From NCBI GenBank assembly GCA_900317635.1, contig ONHN01000023.1, forward strand, positions 23,863 to 60,917: 37,055 nt of DNA, written 5' to 3'. The number at the start of each line of letters is the position of its first letter. The stretch's first letter is position 1. The stretch is from an uncultured Prevotellaceae bacterium. Lineage in GTDB: Bacteria; Bacteroidota; Bacteroidia; Bacteroidales; Bacteroidaceae. The notes beneath the pieces were generated by a model. The model did not search any database and had not been told where the DNA came from. It saw only the letters and a program-made list of their open reading frames with translations. The translations under genes and the position numbers were made by a program. This document shows, in pieces, positions 7,431 to 15,695 of this stretch.

Positions 7431-8240
7431 CTATTTTATGATGGCCGTCTGCGGATTGCGCACGCCTCGGCAGCTACGCAGCAAGGCTTTTGCCGTACCA
7501 AATTTTAGGTTCAGGTCGAGGCGTACGGGCAGGTGGTTTTGGTCGTCGGTGATGTAGAATTTCACGATTTCCTTTTCCTTGTTACCTTCCTTTTCAACGT
7601 AGGAAAACACGAGGCAGCGATACACCACGTTGTTGCCTTCCATCTTGAACTTCTTCTTGCCCCTGTAGATCAGCGTGCGCCACTCCGTGTGTTTTCCCTC
7701 GGCCATAAGGAACGGTATGCGCTGGCCCACCTTAAAGTTCTCGGCGTGGAAGCTGCGCGAGCGCAACACCATGCTAATCATGTCGAAAGCACAATACTTG
7801 CTTGTGTAAGACTTTTTCTGTGGCTCTTTGTCCGCCCGCTGGTAGAACATATCAATCCGACACTGTCCTGCGGGGTAGCTGAACGTCACTTTCTCCTGCC
7901 GGAACGTTCCGCCCTCGTCGGCATCTTTCTGATAGTAGAGCGGTACGAGGTCGGTGGTTACGTAGGACGTGAGTTTGTCGCGCATGCGGAAATACTTGTC
8001 GGCTCTGCCGCTGGTTTGCGTCGTGAGCGTAGTTTGGTAAGCCGTTTGTCCGTTGTAGCGCGTTTGCATCACGTCCCAATAGGCCGTGCCCACCTTAATC
8101 CAGACGAACTTCCAGTTGAAATAGAGGTCGTAGGAAAGGTGTTCGCCCGCGTGGAACGCCTCGTTGTGGGAGGAACATTGCGCGCTGGCCGTGCGGAACA
8201 GTAAGATGAGCACCGCACAAAGTGCTATCAGGCGTTTCAT
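7431..8240 (-). CDS. Exported DUF3108 protein
   Basis: A 269-residue exported protein with a signal peptide (MKRLIALCAVLILLFRTASAQ, cleavage probably after A-S-A). It then carries the DUF3108 pattern: G-E-H-L-S-Y-D-L-Y-F-N-W early in the mature chain, an A-Y-W-D-V strand, Y-Q-K-D-A-D-E-G-G-T-F near the middle and F-Y-I-T-D-D-Q-N-H-L-P-V-R-L-D near the end. The fold is predicted mostly beta. The biochemical role of the family is unknown; a periplasmic or outer-membrane-associated position is inferred from the signal peptide. It lies 30 bases after the Ig-like lipoprotein gene and 44 before pdxB, so co-transcription is likely. Confidence 0.8.
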   Translation of the reverse strand: MKRLIALCAVLILLFRTASAQCSSHNEAFHAGEHLSYDLYFNWKFVWIKVGTAYWDVMQTRYNGQTAYQTTLTTQTSGRADKYFRMRDKLTSYVTTDLVPLYYQKDADEGGTFRQEKVTFSYPAGQCRIDMFYQRADKEPQKKSYTSKYCAFDMISMVLRSRSFHAENFKVGQRIPFLMAEGKHTEWRTLIYRGKKKFKMEGNNVVYRCLVFSYVEKEGNKEKEIVKFYITDDQNHLPVRLDLNLKFGTAKALLRSCRGVRNPQTAIIK

Positions 8241-8270
8241 GGTTTTAATGTTATTATCAACTCAGGCGCA

Positions 8271-10208
8271 TTAGGGTGAGGGCTGACGGCCTAACTTCTT
8301 TAGGCGTTCCTCGTTTTTGGCTTTGCCCGTTGTTCGCGCGGCGTTTGTTCCTTTTGTTTTCGTAATGGCCGATGGCTTTTGGTGTAGCGGGTCGACGGCG
8401 GCGAGGTCCCAGGTATGCTCGGTGTCCCAGTTGGCACGCACGTTGATTTGCTGCGGGCAATAGACTACGCGTTCGGGCTGCAAACCATTCTGATAATCTC
8501 CCGTATCCCAACGGCCGTTGCCGTTAACGTCGTAGAAAAGGCGCAAAAAGTACTTCCCAGGCCTCACGTAGTAGAAGTCGGCATGGCGGTCCTTCACCGA
8601 GGCGCGTCCCATCACCTTCGTGTCGCTTTGCAGGAGCTCCACCACGATATGACCCGTATCGGAGCGTTGCAACTCGACGAAGAGACTGCCCATTTCTTCG
8701 CTCTTCATGATGCCAAACTCGCGGCGGAAGGGTTTGTTCACCTTACCTGAAAGGCCTTCTACGCTGGCCGAGTCGATTTTCAAGACGTAGCGTTGGGCGG
8801 GTCGCCACTCGGCGTAGAGCGTGAAATGGCGCAAATCCCGCTGTCTGACCTGAAAGGGTGCGGCAAATTCGAGACTGTCTTGCCGCAAGAGCAGCTGAAA
8901 TCCCATCGTATCAAGGCGCACGATGGCCTCTTCGACCTCGAAGTTGATGTTTTGCATCGGCGTGATATTTCCGCCACTATCCTTCAGCTTCAGCGGTTCG
9001 ACGGGCCGCACCTCCTGCGTATAGTCGCCGCGTTTATGGCGCCGCTCCAGCTGTTTCGCCCACTGCTTGTCCTCTTCGGCTTGCTGCTTTCGAAGGCGTT
9101 CGTTGGTGAGACGCGGGCGCAGCTCGAGCGTGTCGGTGCGCAGGACGTCGAGGCCCGTGCTATCGTCGGTGCATAGATACTGAAGGTGTATCGTCAGCGA
9201 GTCGCTGGCGGCGGCCTCCTTGTCGGCTATCCAATACGTGATGGTGTCGCAGGTCGGGTTTCGTTCCTCGAGGAAGGGACTTTTATCTTCAAAGCCAACG
9301 GCCTTCACCGTGGGCGGTGCGTCGTTGGGCGCAGTGAAGAAAGCGGTGAAGTGGTCGGGCACGTCGCGCGTGATTTTAAGCAACGCCCGCTTTCGGTTTG
9401 TCTCCTCGAAAGCATAGAGCACGACGTCGTCGGGCAGGAAATGCGTATAGGGGAAAGTGCGAATGGTGTCGTAGCGCACGGAGTCGATCCAGGCCGTGTC
9501 GCGCCCGATGTCGGCAAAACACGAGGGCGTGATGAGGTCTCGCCCCATCGCAAGCATTTCGCCACGGTTCCACTGAAAGTTGCCGTCCATGTCCTTGAGC
9601 GCATAGATGCGATAGGTGCCTGGGCGTACGCCCTTAATGGAGAAGTGCCCTTTGGCATCGGTGCGTGCTACACGCTCCAAGGGCTTTGCAGCAAAGGCCG
9701 AGTCGGAAAGGTCGGCGTGCAGCCCCACGAGGATGCCTTTAACAGGCTCGAGGTTTTCGGCTGCCAGCACATGCCCCGCCACCTCCATCGTATCGACACC
9801 GCCGCCCGTTGAGAAATAGTAGGTGAAGTTGCCGAGCGGGTTGCCTTCGGTAGCGTCGGTGATAGCGTCGGAAAAGTCGATGGTGTAGGTCGTAGCAGGC
9901 CGCAGCGTGTCGCTGAGTTCAACGGTAATGCGTTTGCCGCTCACCTTGATTTCCGGCGCATCCATTTGCGGCGGTGAAATGGTGATTTTCTCGGTAGGAT
10001 TATCCACCTTGATGTTCTCGCTGAAATGTAGTGTGACCCTGCGCTTGCGCCCAATGCCCGTGGTGTCGCCGAGGTTGGGATACATGCCCACAATGTGGGG
10101 CGGCGTTTCGTCGAAAGGACCGCCGTCGGGCCCGCTACCTGGATTGGCGCAGGCTGCAAAGAGCAGGGCGATAGCTGCAAGGCAGAGGTATTTCAGGATA
10201 GAGGACAT
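8271..10208 (-). CDS. Ig-like domain lipoprotein
   Basis: A 645-residue surface or periplasmic lipoprotein. The signal peptide ends in L-L-F-A-A-C with the lipidated Cys20. Residues about 35-120 form a Big_5-type (SbsA-like) Ig domain, opening P-P-H-I-V-G-M-Y-P-N and containing V-T-L-H-F-S-E-N-I and T-Y-T-I-D-F-S-D-A-I. Next comes a carboxypeptidase-regulatory-like repeat around 130-205 (G-H-F-S-I-K-G-V-R-P-G-T-Y-R-I-Y-A-L-K-D). The C-terminal part has Y-D-V-N-G-N-G-R-W-D-T-G-D. This architecture is common in Bacteroidota, but its ligand is unknown. I use ATG 10206-10208; a GTG six bases upstream overlaps the stop of the GH3-like gene. Tight spacing suggests an operon. Confidence 0.8.
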   Translation of the reverse strand: MSSILKYLCLAAIALLFAACANPGSGPDGGPFDETPPHIVGMYPNLGDTTGIGRKRRVTLHFSENIKVDNPTEKITISPPQMDAPEIKVSGKRITVELSDTLRPATTYTIDFSDAITDATEGNPLGNFTYYFSTGGGVDTMEVAGHVLAAENLEPVKGILVGLHADLSDSAFAAKPLERVARTDAKGHFSIKGVRPGTYRIYALKDMDGNFQWNRGEMLAMGRDLITPSCFADIGRDTAWIDSVRYDTIRTFPYTHFLPDDVVLYAFEETNRKRALLKITRDVPDHFTAFFTAPNDAPPTVKAVGFEDKSPFLEERNPTCDTITYWIADKEAAASDSLTIHLQYLCTDDSTGLDVLRTDTLELRPRLTNERLRKQQAEEDKQWAKQLERRHKRGDYTQEVRPVEPLKLKDSGGNITPMQNINFEVEEAIVRLDTMGFQLLLRQDSLEFAAPFQVRQRDLRHFTLYAEWRPAQRYVLKIDSASVEGLSGKVNKPFRREFGIMKSEEMGSLFVELQRSDTGHIVVELLQSDTKVMGRASVKDRHADFYYVRPGKYFLRLFYDVNGNGRWDTGDYQNGLQPERVVYCPQQINVRANWDTEHTWDLAAVDPLHQKPSAITKTKGTNAARTTGKAKNEERLKKLGRQPSP

Positions 10209-10213
10209 AGGCA

Positions 10214-11725
10214 CTATTCGTTGTTGAGCGAGAGCAGTTGCTCAATCACTTTTCGGTCGTTGCAGAGGCGGGGCACCTTGTGCTGCCCGCCTTGTCGTCC
10301 GGCGCGCTTGAACCACTCGTTAAAAAGGTCCTTTTTAGCCGTCACGATTTCAAGGCGTTGGAGCGTAATGTCCTTGAAGCGCTTGGCCTCGTAGTCGGAA
10401 TTGACGTTTTGCAGTGCCTTGTCGAGGATGTCGGCAAAGGCCTGCACGTCGGCGGGAGGCGTAGCAAACTCTATGAGCCATTGGTGGCGGCACTTTCCCT
10501 CCTGGTCCATAAAGACGGGTGCGGCCGTGTATTCGCTGACGACGGCTCCCGTGTCGGCACACGCCTTGCGTAGGCCTTTCTCTGCGTTATCGACGATGAG
10601 TTCTTCGCCAAAAGCATTGATGAAGCTCTTGGTGCGTCCGCTGATGATGAACTTGTAGGGGCGAAGCTGGGTGAAGCGCACGGTGTCGCCAATTTGATAG
10701 CGCCAAAGCCCGCTACTCGTTGTGATGACCATGGCGTAGTTCTTGCCAGCACTGACCTCCCACAGAGGCAGGACGCGCGGATCTTCTTTGCCCACGTCCT
10801 CAAGCGGGATGAACTCGTAGAATACGCCGTAGTCGATCATCAGTTTCATGGCGGGATCGGTAGGCAGACTCTGCAGGCCGAAGAAGCCTTCGGAGGCGTT
10901 GTAGGTCTCCATGTAGTGCATACGGGACGAGGGGATGAGCTCCGTATAGAGCTTGCGGTAGGGTGTGAAGGCAATGCCACCGTGGAAGAAGACTTCGAGG
11001 TTGGGCCACACTTCGGCTATGTTGCTCTTTCCCGAAATCTCCAGCACGCGGTTGAGCACGCTGAGCATCCAGCTTGGTACGCCGCTGATGTTCGTCACGT
11101 TCTTGTGGAGAGCCTCGCGCGCTATGCGGTCGCGCTTCTCCTCGAAGTCGAACAAGAGAGCCGTTCGCTTGGAGGGAACGCGCAGGAGGTTGACAAGGGG
11201 GTTGATATTCTCGATGAGAATGCTGCTGAGGTCGCCCACCAAGCTGTGGGGGAGGTTGTAGTTGGGCTGGTGGCTTCCGCCGAGGATGAGTGCGCGTCCG
11301 TCGAAGAGGCGGCTTTGCGGATGGTTGTGCAGATAGAGGCTGACGGCATCGGCTCCGCCTTGATAGTGAGTATCCTTCAAACTCTGCGGCGTGACGGGGA
11401 TGAACTTACTCTTATCGTTGGTCGTTCCCGACGACTTGGCGAACCAACGCACCCGGCCTGGCCAAAGAATGTCGGACTTGCCGTGACGCATTTGGTCGAT
11501 GTAGTCCTTCAGCTCTTCGTAAGAGTTGAGGGGACACTGCTTGGCAAAGGCCTCGTAGCTCTTGATGCTATCGAAGCCGTACTGATGGCCGTAGGCTGTA
11601 TTGGCAGCTTGATTCAACAGTTTTTTCAGCACACCGCGCTGTATCTCCTCTGCCGCTTCAGCATAACGCTCGATGGCATCGATGCGACGGAGGAAAAACG
11701 GGCGGGCAAGGCGTGTAAGAGACAT
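10214..11725 (-). CDS. GH3-family acyl-adenylate-forming enzyme
   Basis: A 503-residue protein of the GH3 (auxin-responsive promoter) family. Plant members conjugate amino acids to acyl acids through an acyl-adenylate; bacterial substrates are mostly unknown. The ATP/AMP-binding motif S-S-G-T-T-N-D-K-S-K-F-I-P-V-T is at 98-112. Later family blocks are Y-N-A-S-E-G-F-F-G, T-S-S-G-L-W-R-Y-Q-I-G-D-T-V-R-F, and F-I-I-S-G-R-T-K-S-F-I-N-A-F-G-E-E-L. These make the enzyme look complete and active. No signal peptide is seen, so it is cytoplasmic. I start at ATG 11723-11725 (MSLTRLARPFFLRR), not at an in-frame codon upstream that overlaps the HMA gene. Neighbours are the HMA gene 29 bases upstream and the Ig-like lipoprotein 5 bases downstream. 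Confidence 0.85.
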   Translation of the reverse strand: MSLTRLARPFFLRRIDAIERYAEAAEEIQRGVLKKLLNQAANTAYGHQYGFDSIKSYEAFAKQCPLNSYEELKDYIDQMRHGKSDILWPGRVRWFAKSSGTTNDKSKFIPVTPQSLKDTHYQGGADAVSLYLHNHPQSRLFDGRALILGGSHQPNYNLPHSLVGDLSSILIENINPLVNLLRVPSKRTALLFDFEEKRDRIAREALHKNVTNISGVPSWMLSVLNRVLEISGKSNIAEVWPNLEVFFHGGIAFTPYRKLYTELIPSSRMHYMETYNASEGFFGLQSLPTDPAMKLMIDYGVFYEFIPLEDVGKEDPRVLPLWEVSAGKNYAMVITTSSGLWRYQIGDTVRFTQLRPYKFIISGRTKSFINAFGEELIVDNAEKGLRKACADTGAVVSEYTAAPVFMDQEGKCRHQWLIEFATPPADVQAFADILDKALQNVNSDYEAKRFKDITLQRLEIVTAKKDLFNEWFKRAGRQGGQHKVPRLCNDRKVIEQLLSLNNE

Positions 11726-11754
11726 TCTAAGGTTGTTGAGGTTAGGGGAAATTT

Positions 11755-12339
11755 CTATTTTGCAGACTTCTCTTTGCAGCAAGCTTTCTTAGACTGATCG
11801 CAGGTCTTCTTAGATTGGTCGCAAGATTTTTTAGATTGGTCGCAGGCGAGCTGCTGCTTGTTCTCTTTGCAGCAAGCCTTTTTAGATTGGTCGCAGGCGG
11901 GCTGACCTTTGTTCTCCTTGCAGCAAGCCTTCTTAGACTGGTCGCAGGTTTTCTTAGACTGGTCGCAGGCGGGTTGCCCTTTGTTCTCTTTGCAGCAAGC
12001 CTTCTTAGACTGGTCGCAGGTTTTCTTAGATTGGTTGCAGGCTGCGGCAGCCTTAGGCTCAGCCTTCACGCTGATCTTTGCGAAACCCTTCACGAGTTGC
12101 TCTTCGCTTGTCTTCGTGGCATCGTAAACGACGGTCACTTCCTTTGTTTCCACGTTCACTTTTACGTCCTCGACGCCTTTGCCCAGCGCAGGCACGTTGT
12201 TCATAATCTTCTTTTCGCAGTTCTTGCAAACGATGTCGGTGTTGAAGACTGTCGTCTTAAGGTTGGCATTGTTTTTTTGTGCGAAGCTAATGGTTGCGCA
12301 AAGCGTCAACATCATAGCCAAAGAAAATAACTTTTTCAT
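11755..12339 (-). CDS. Periplasmic HMA-domain protein with cysteine-repeat tail
   Basis: A 194-residue exported protein in three parts. Residues 1-20 are a signal peptide ending S-F-A-Q. Residues about 25-95 form a heavy-metal-associated domain with the metal site I-V-C-K-N-C-E-K-K-I (CxxC) and the usual V-E-D-V-K-V-N-V-E-T-K-E-V-T-V strand. Residues about 100-194 are a low-complexity tail of eight copies of [DN]QSKK[TAS]C joined by CCKEN-type linkers, with 16 cysteines. The tail looks like a thiolate metal store or relay; copper is the likeliest metal for the HMA fold, but this is inferred. It is encoded 93 bases after a TonB receptor of a type often paired with HMA proteins. The repeats are also near-identical at DNA level, so copy number may vary between strains. 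Confidence 0.82.
   Translation of the reverse strand: MKKLFSLAMMLTLCATISFAQKNNANLKTTVFNTDIVCKNCEKKIMNNVPALGKGVEDVKVNVETKEVTVVYDATKTSEEQLVKGFAKISVKAEPKAAAACNQSKKTCDQSKKACCKENKGQPACDQSKKTCDQSKKACCKENKGQPACDQSKKACCKENKQQLACDQSKKSCDQSKKTCDQSKKACCKEKSAK
11766..12045. repeat. In-gene repeat array encoding Cys-rich units
   Basis: Units of about 21-24 bases around AGACTGGTCGCAGG and TTGCAGCAAGCC recur through the 3' half of the HMA gene, encoding DQSKK-x-C and KACCKEN. Several units are identical at nucleotide level, including silent positions, which shows recent duplication rather than slow protein-level convergence. Confidence 0.75.
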
Positions 12340-12432
12340 TATGCGTGATATTTAGGTTGTTTATTTCTTGTGCAACGTTTGTGCCAAAACGCACGTTTCT
12401 TTACCTTTTTGACTAACGATGGAAGATTTTGT

Positions 12433-14613
12433 TTAGTACAAGTTGAAGCGCAAGCCAACGTAGAAGGTTCGCCCCATGAGCGGTCCCCAAACGTTGAGGG
12501 AGTTGAACGTGGCCGAGAAAGGTGCGTCGGCACTTTGGATGGGGTTTTTCTGCCGATAGTCGGCAATGTTTTCGCAGCCGGCGTAGAGGTCGAAGCGGTC
12601 GATCTTGTGCGTGATTTGCGCATAGAGTTGTACGAACGCGGGGCTGTCGGAACTATCGGCCAGATTACCCGTCAGTGTGGGTATGCGGGCTGGGCCATTG
12701 AGCTGGGCTGTGGCATCGAACACCCAGCGACGGAAGCGCGTGGCATATTGCAGATTAAGCAGGCCCTTATAGCGACTTTGCAGTGCGCGGTCGATGCGCA
12801 GCGGCGGTCCGTTGGGACGGTTCAGCGTATGGCGGCTCTGCGTATAGCGGAAGGTGCAGAGCACGTCGAAGCGTTCGAGGGGCGTCCAGTTGAAATCCGC
12901 TTGCCAGCTGTTGCTATAGGCCAGCGCGTCAGTACTATATATATAGATGTATTCGGGCGCATACTCTTGGTCGGCTATGACGCTGCGCAGGAAGCGCGTG
13001 CGGAAGAAGTCGGCCGAGATGGAGGCGTTATCGTCGCCAAAGAGCGAGAACTTTTGCAGCAGGCTGATGCCCCACGTCAGAGCTTTCTCCTGACGGTTGA
13101 ACGCTTTGAAGTCAGCAGCACCATACTGCAGGGCTGGTGCACCGAGCGGTTGACCCGTGAAGACAATCTGCCGACCCGTGGCCAAGATGCCGAGGTTGTC
13201 GGCCAGGACGTTAGCCGTGCGATAGCCCAAGCCTGCGGAGGCACGTAGCGTGGTGCGCGAACCGATGTCCCACTTTAGGTGGCCACGCGGGGTGAAATGG
13301 CACGTATTGAAATAATAGTTATAGTCGCCACGCACGCCCACGATGATCGTCAGGGGACGGGAGGGGTGGAGGGTGAGTTCGGCATAAGAGCCCAGTTCGT
13401 TTTCGCGGCGGCGCAAGAAGAAGTCGCGCTCGGTATCCTGTAGCGGTGCGAGCCAAGGCGTTCTGTTCTGGAGCTTCTCGTTGTAGGCAGCCAGACGCGA
13501 CTGCAAGCCGAAGGCCGCTGAGGTTGAAGCGGTGAAGTAGTGATTGTAGATAGCACTGAGCATCACGCTGTTCTCTTCCGCGCGATACTCGTTAAGGCCG
13601 AAATAGGCATTGGTGCCGAAGTGGTCGAAATCGGCAACGAAGGCTACGTTGCTGCGCACACTACTCGTTGCGGTTGTGTTGCTAATGGTGCGTCCGACGG
13701 GAAGAGCCATTTTGACGTAAGCATTAGCCGAAAGGTTGCTGATGTTGGAACCATAGAGGGTGGAAGGCTTGTCCCAATCCGTCTGCATCTTGAGGCGCAT
13801 TGCCTCGCTCCCATCGAAGTGAGTGTTACCGCCAAGGCGGCTATCAAGCCCTACCTTGCCGCCCCACCGCAGTTGTAGTCCGTTAGGGGCTACGTAGAGC
13901 CATTTGTTGGCTGCAAAGAAGTCGCGCGTGCGGGGTTGGTCGCGAAACCCGTCTTTGTTGCGGTCCATAGCGCTCATCTCGCGCCACTCCGTATCGGCTG
14001 CACCATGCACGAGGACGATGGTTGACAAACTCTTGTCCTTCCGCAGGGGTATGGCCGAGGCGATGTTGAGCTCTGGTCGCAACATGTCGTTAAAATAGAA
14101 GCCTATGTGGAGCCGCTCGTCGTCGGTAGGCTTTCGGTGCTCCATGTTGATTTGTCCCGTCAGCGCATCGTGGCCCGCCACGACCGAGGCGGCTCCCTTC
14201 GAAACGCTAATGCCCGTGAGCCAATCACCAGGGGTGTAGGTCAGCGCATAAGGCTGGCCAAGGCCGCGCATAATGGGACGACTCTCGTCCAAGAGTTGCG
14301 TATAGACGCCCGCTAAGCCCAACATGCGTATTTGGCGCGTTCCGCTCACGGCATCGCTGTAGCCCGTAGAGACACTGGCGCTATTCTGGAACGATTCGGC
14401 TACGGTGCAACACGCCATTTTTTGTATGCCCGCCAAGCTAAGCACCTCTTTGTGGCCCACATCGAGACTCAGCCGATGGGAGCGCCCATGAGCCGTCACG
14501 ACAGCATCGCCAAGATCAACCTCATCAATGCTATCGGTAGGCGTTTGGGCTTTGCAGGCTAAGCTGAAGCCTATGCATAGCCAAACGAAGTAAAAGAAAT
14601 ACAACTTGCGCAT
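12433..14613 (-). CDS. TonB-dependent outer-membrane receptor (HMA-associated type)
   Basis: A 726-residue outer-membrane receptor. A signal peptide of about 22 residues (MRKLYFFYFVWLCIGFSLAC) precedes a plug domain with G-T-R-Q-I-R-M-L-G-L-A-G-V-Y-T-Q-L-L and S-K-G-A-A-S-V-V-A-G. The 22-strand-type barrel ends in Y-V-G-L-R-F-N-L-Y with a C-terminal aromatic. The conserved pair Cys-Cys in K-M-A-C-C-T-V-A-E-S-F and the MLGLAG block are features of receptors that sit next to, or are fused to, HMA metal-binding domains in Bacteroidota, which suggests metal or metallophore uptake. No SusD partner and no N-terminal carboxypeptidase-like domain are present. I start at ATG 14611-14613; the in-frame extension further upstream runs into prmC and is not a receptor sequence. 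Confidence 0.88.
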   Translation of the reverse strand: MRKLYFFYFVWLCIGFSLACKAQTPTDSIDEVDLGDAVVTAHGRSHRLSLDVGHKEVLSLAGIQKMACCTVAESFQNSASVSTGYSDAVSGTRQIRMLGLAGVYTQLLDESRPIMRGLGQPYALTYTPGDWLTGISVSKGAASVVAGHDALTGQINMEHRKPTDDERLHIGFYFNDMLRPELNIASAIPLRKDKSLSTIVLVHGAADTEWREMSAMDRNKDGFRDQPRTRDFFAANKWLYVAPNGLQLRWGGKVGLDSRLGGNTHFDGSEAMRLKMQTDWDKPSTLYGSNISNLSANAYVKMALPVGRTISNTTATSSVRSNVAFVADFDHFGTNAYFGLNEYRAEENSVMLSAIYNHYFTASTSAAFGLQSRLAAYNEKLQNRTPWLAPLQDTERDFFLRRRENELGSYAELTLHPSRPLTIIVGVRGDYNYYFNTCHFTPRGHLKWDIGSRTTLRASAGLGYRTANVLADNLGILATGRQIVFTGQPLGAPALQYGAADFKAFNRQEKALTWGISLLQKFSLFGDDNASISADFFRTRFLRSVIADQEYAPEYIYIYSTDALAYSNSWQADFNWTPLERFDVLCTFRYTQSRHTLNRPNGPPLRIDRALQSRYKGLLNLQYATRFRRWVFDATAQLNGPARIPTLTGNLADSSDSPAFVQLYAQITHKIDRFDLYAGCENIADYRQKNPIQSADAPFSATFNSLNVWGPLMGRTFYVGLRFNLY

Positions 14614-14619
14614 ACGCCG

Positions 14620-14650
14620 CAAAGGTAACGCTTTCGTTAGAAACGACCAA
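14620..14650 (-). promoter_or_regulatory. Promoter of the TonB receptor gene
   Basis: Minus-strand TACCTTTG (14627-14620) matches TAnnTTTG and lies 20 bases from a TTG at 14650-14648. The predicted transcription start is only about four bases before the ATG, so the mRNA may be nearly leaderless. Confidence 0.5.
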
Positions 14651-14654
14651 GTGT

Positions 14655-15500
14655 CTATTGCTCTGCCAACACGAAACGCGGATTGCCGTAATGGTCGGCA
14701 AGAACGTGCGCCGCGAAGCCTTGCTGGTGAAAAAGAAGGGCTACATCGGCAGCGTAGTCGCGATGACACTCTACGGCTACAAGCTGCGCGGCTGCGCTCA
14801 AAGCCTGGCGGCAAACGGCGCGGTAGAAGCGAAGCGGGTCGGCATCGGGCACAAAGAGGGCAAGATGAGGCTCGTAGCTTAAAACGTGTGTTTCCATCGA
14901 AGGTTTCTCCCGCTCGCAAATATAGGGCGGATTGGAAACGATGATGTCGAAAGGAGCTTTGGCGGGCGGTTCGTCCAACATATCCCGCACTATGAACTTT
15001 ACACTCAAGCCGCAGGCCGTAGCATTTTCTCTTGCCACGCCTATGGCCGCCTCTGATATATCCCAGGCCTCAACGTAGGCATGAGGAAGGCGATGTTTCA
15101 GCGCAATGGCAATGGCTCCGCTCCCCGTCCCGAGGTCGAGTATGCGTAAGTTTGCTTCTTTGCGGTTTATATTCTGAACGCTATCGCAGACAATATCGAT
15201 GAGCTGTTCCGTCTCGGGGCGCGGGATAAGCACGGCGGGTGTGACGCTGAGGCGTAGGCCGCAGAAGAGCGTTGAGCCAACAACATACTGCACGGGTTCG
15301 CCGGCAACGACGCGGCGGCACATTTCTTCAAGTTTTATTCGTTCGTCTGGCGACAAATCCGTAACTTCGCGCTGTAAAGCTTGGGACACGCTCAGATGCA
15401 ACCCGTCCTCGATAATGATACGGGCCACAGCCTCCGCTTCGCCTTCAGCATAGCGCAGACTGATGCTTTCGCGAGTATGCCGCAGTAGGTGCTTGTTCAT
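14655..15500 (-). CDS. prmC: Release factor glutamine methyltransferase PrmC
   Basis: S-adenosylmethionine-dependent methylation of the glutamine in the GGQ motif of peptide release factors, in the cytoplasm. The 281-residue protein has an N-terminal helical domain for factor binding and a Rossmann methyltransferase domain with L-D-L-G-T-G-S-G-A-I-A-I-A-L near the middle. The substrate-binding N-P-P-Y motif lies in I-V-S-N-P-P-Y-I-C. R-P-E-T-E in I-P-R-P-E-T-E-Q-L is also typical. Start ATG 15498-15500. The stop lies 41 bases before the TonB receptor start. Confidence 0.93.
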   Translation of the reverse strand: MNKHLLRHTRESISLRYAEGEAEAVARIIIEDGLHLSVSQALQREVTDLSPDERIKLEEMCRRVVAGEPVQYVVGSTLFCGLRLSVTPAVLIPRPETEQLIDIVCDSVQNINRKEANLRILDLGTGSGAIAIALKHRLPHAYVEAWDISEAAIGVARENATACGLSVKFIVRDMLDEPPAKAPFDIIVSNPPYICEREKPSMETHVLSYEPHLALFVPDADPLRFYRAVCRQALSAAAQLVAVECHRDYAADVALLFHQQGFAAHVLADHYGNPRFVLAEQ

Positions 15501-15504
15501 ACGG

Positions 15505-15535
15505 CAAAGATAAGAAGAAGTGTGCGAAGTGCAAA
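15505..15535 (-). promoter_or_regulatory. Promoter of prmC
   Basis: The minus strand carries TTTG at 15535-15532, 19 bases, then TATCTTTG at 15512-15505, a full match to the Bacteroidota -33/-7 consensus. The -7 box ends four bases before the ATG, so the transcript is predicted to be leaderless or to have a leader of a few bases. Confidence 0.65.
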
Positions 15536-15568
15536 ACAAGCGCACACAATAGCCCTTCTCTCCCCCCT

Positions 15569-15600
15569 GCCCCCCTCTCCCCTAAAGGGCGAGAGGGGAG
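15569..15600. terminator. C/G-rich intergenic hairpin
   Basis: CCCCTCTC (15572-15579) pairs with GAGAGGGG (15591-15598), with an inner CCC/GGG around TAAA. It lies between the divergent prmC and aminopeptidase P genes, so a terminator role is unlikely for either. A related sequence follows malate dehydrogenase at 18702-18726. The remaining gap, to 15695, includes copy e of the TCGGCGTAGCC repeat family at 15639-15654 in weakened form. Confidence 0.4.
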
Positions 15601-15695
15601 TAGATACCGAAAATATTGACGTAATGACTGACAAGTTTGGCTACACTGATGAGCGTTTCATGTCCTTCGCGTTCACATAATAAAACAACCACACC

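Noticed and set aside
11815-12330. 171-codon plus-strand ORF with repeated RLVAG peptides
   Set aside because: It is the antisense shadow of the Cys-rich repeat gene; the minus-strand product has a signal peptide and HMA domain.
14606-14944. Upstream extension of the TonB receptor frame and antisense ORF in the same place
   Set aside because: The region is the 3' part of prmC, and the receptor's signal peptide begins at 14613.
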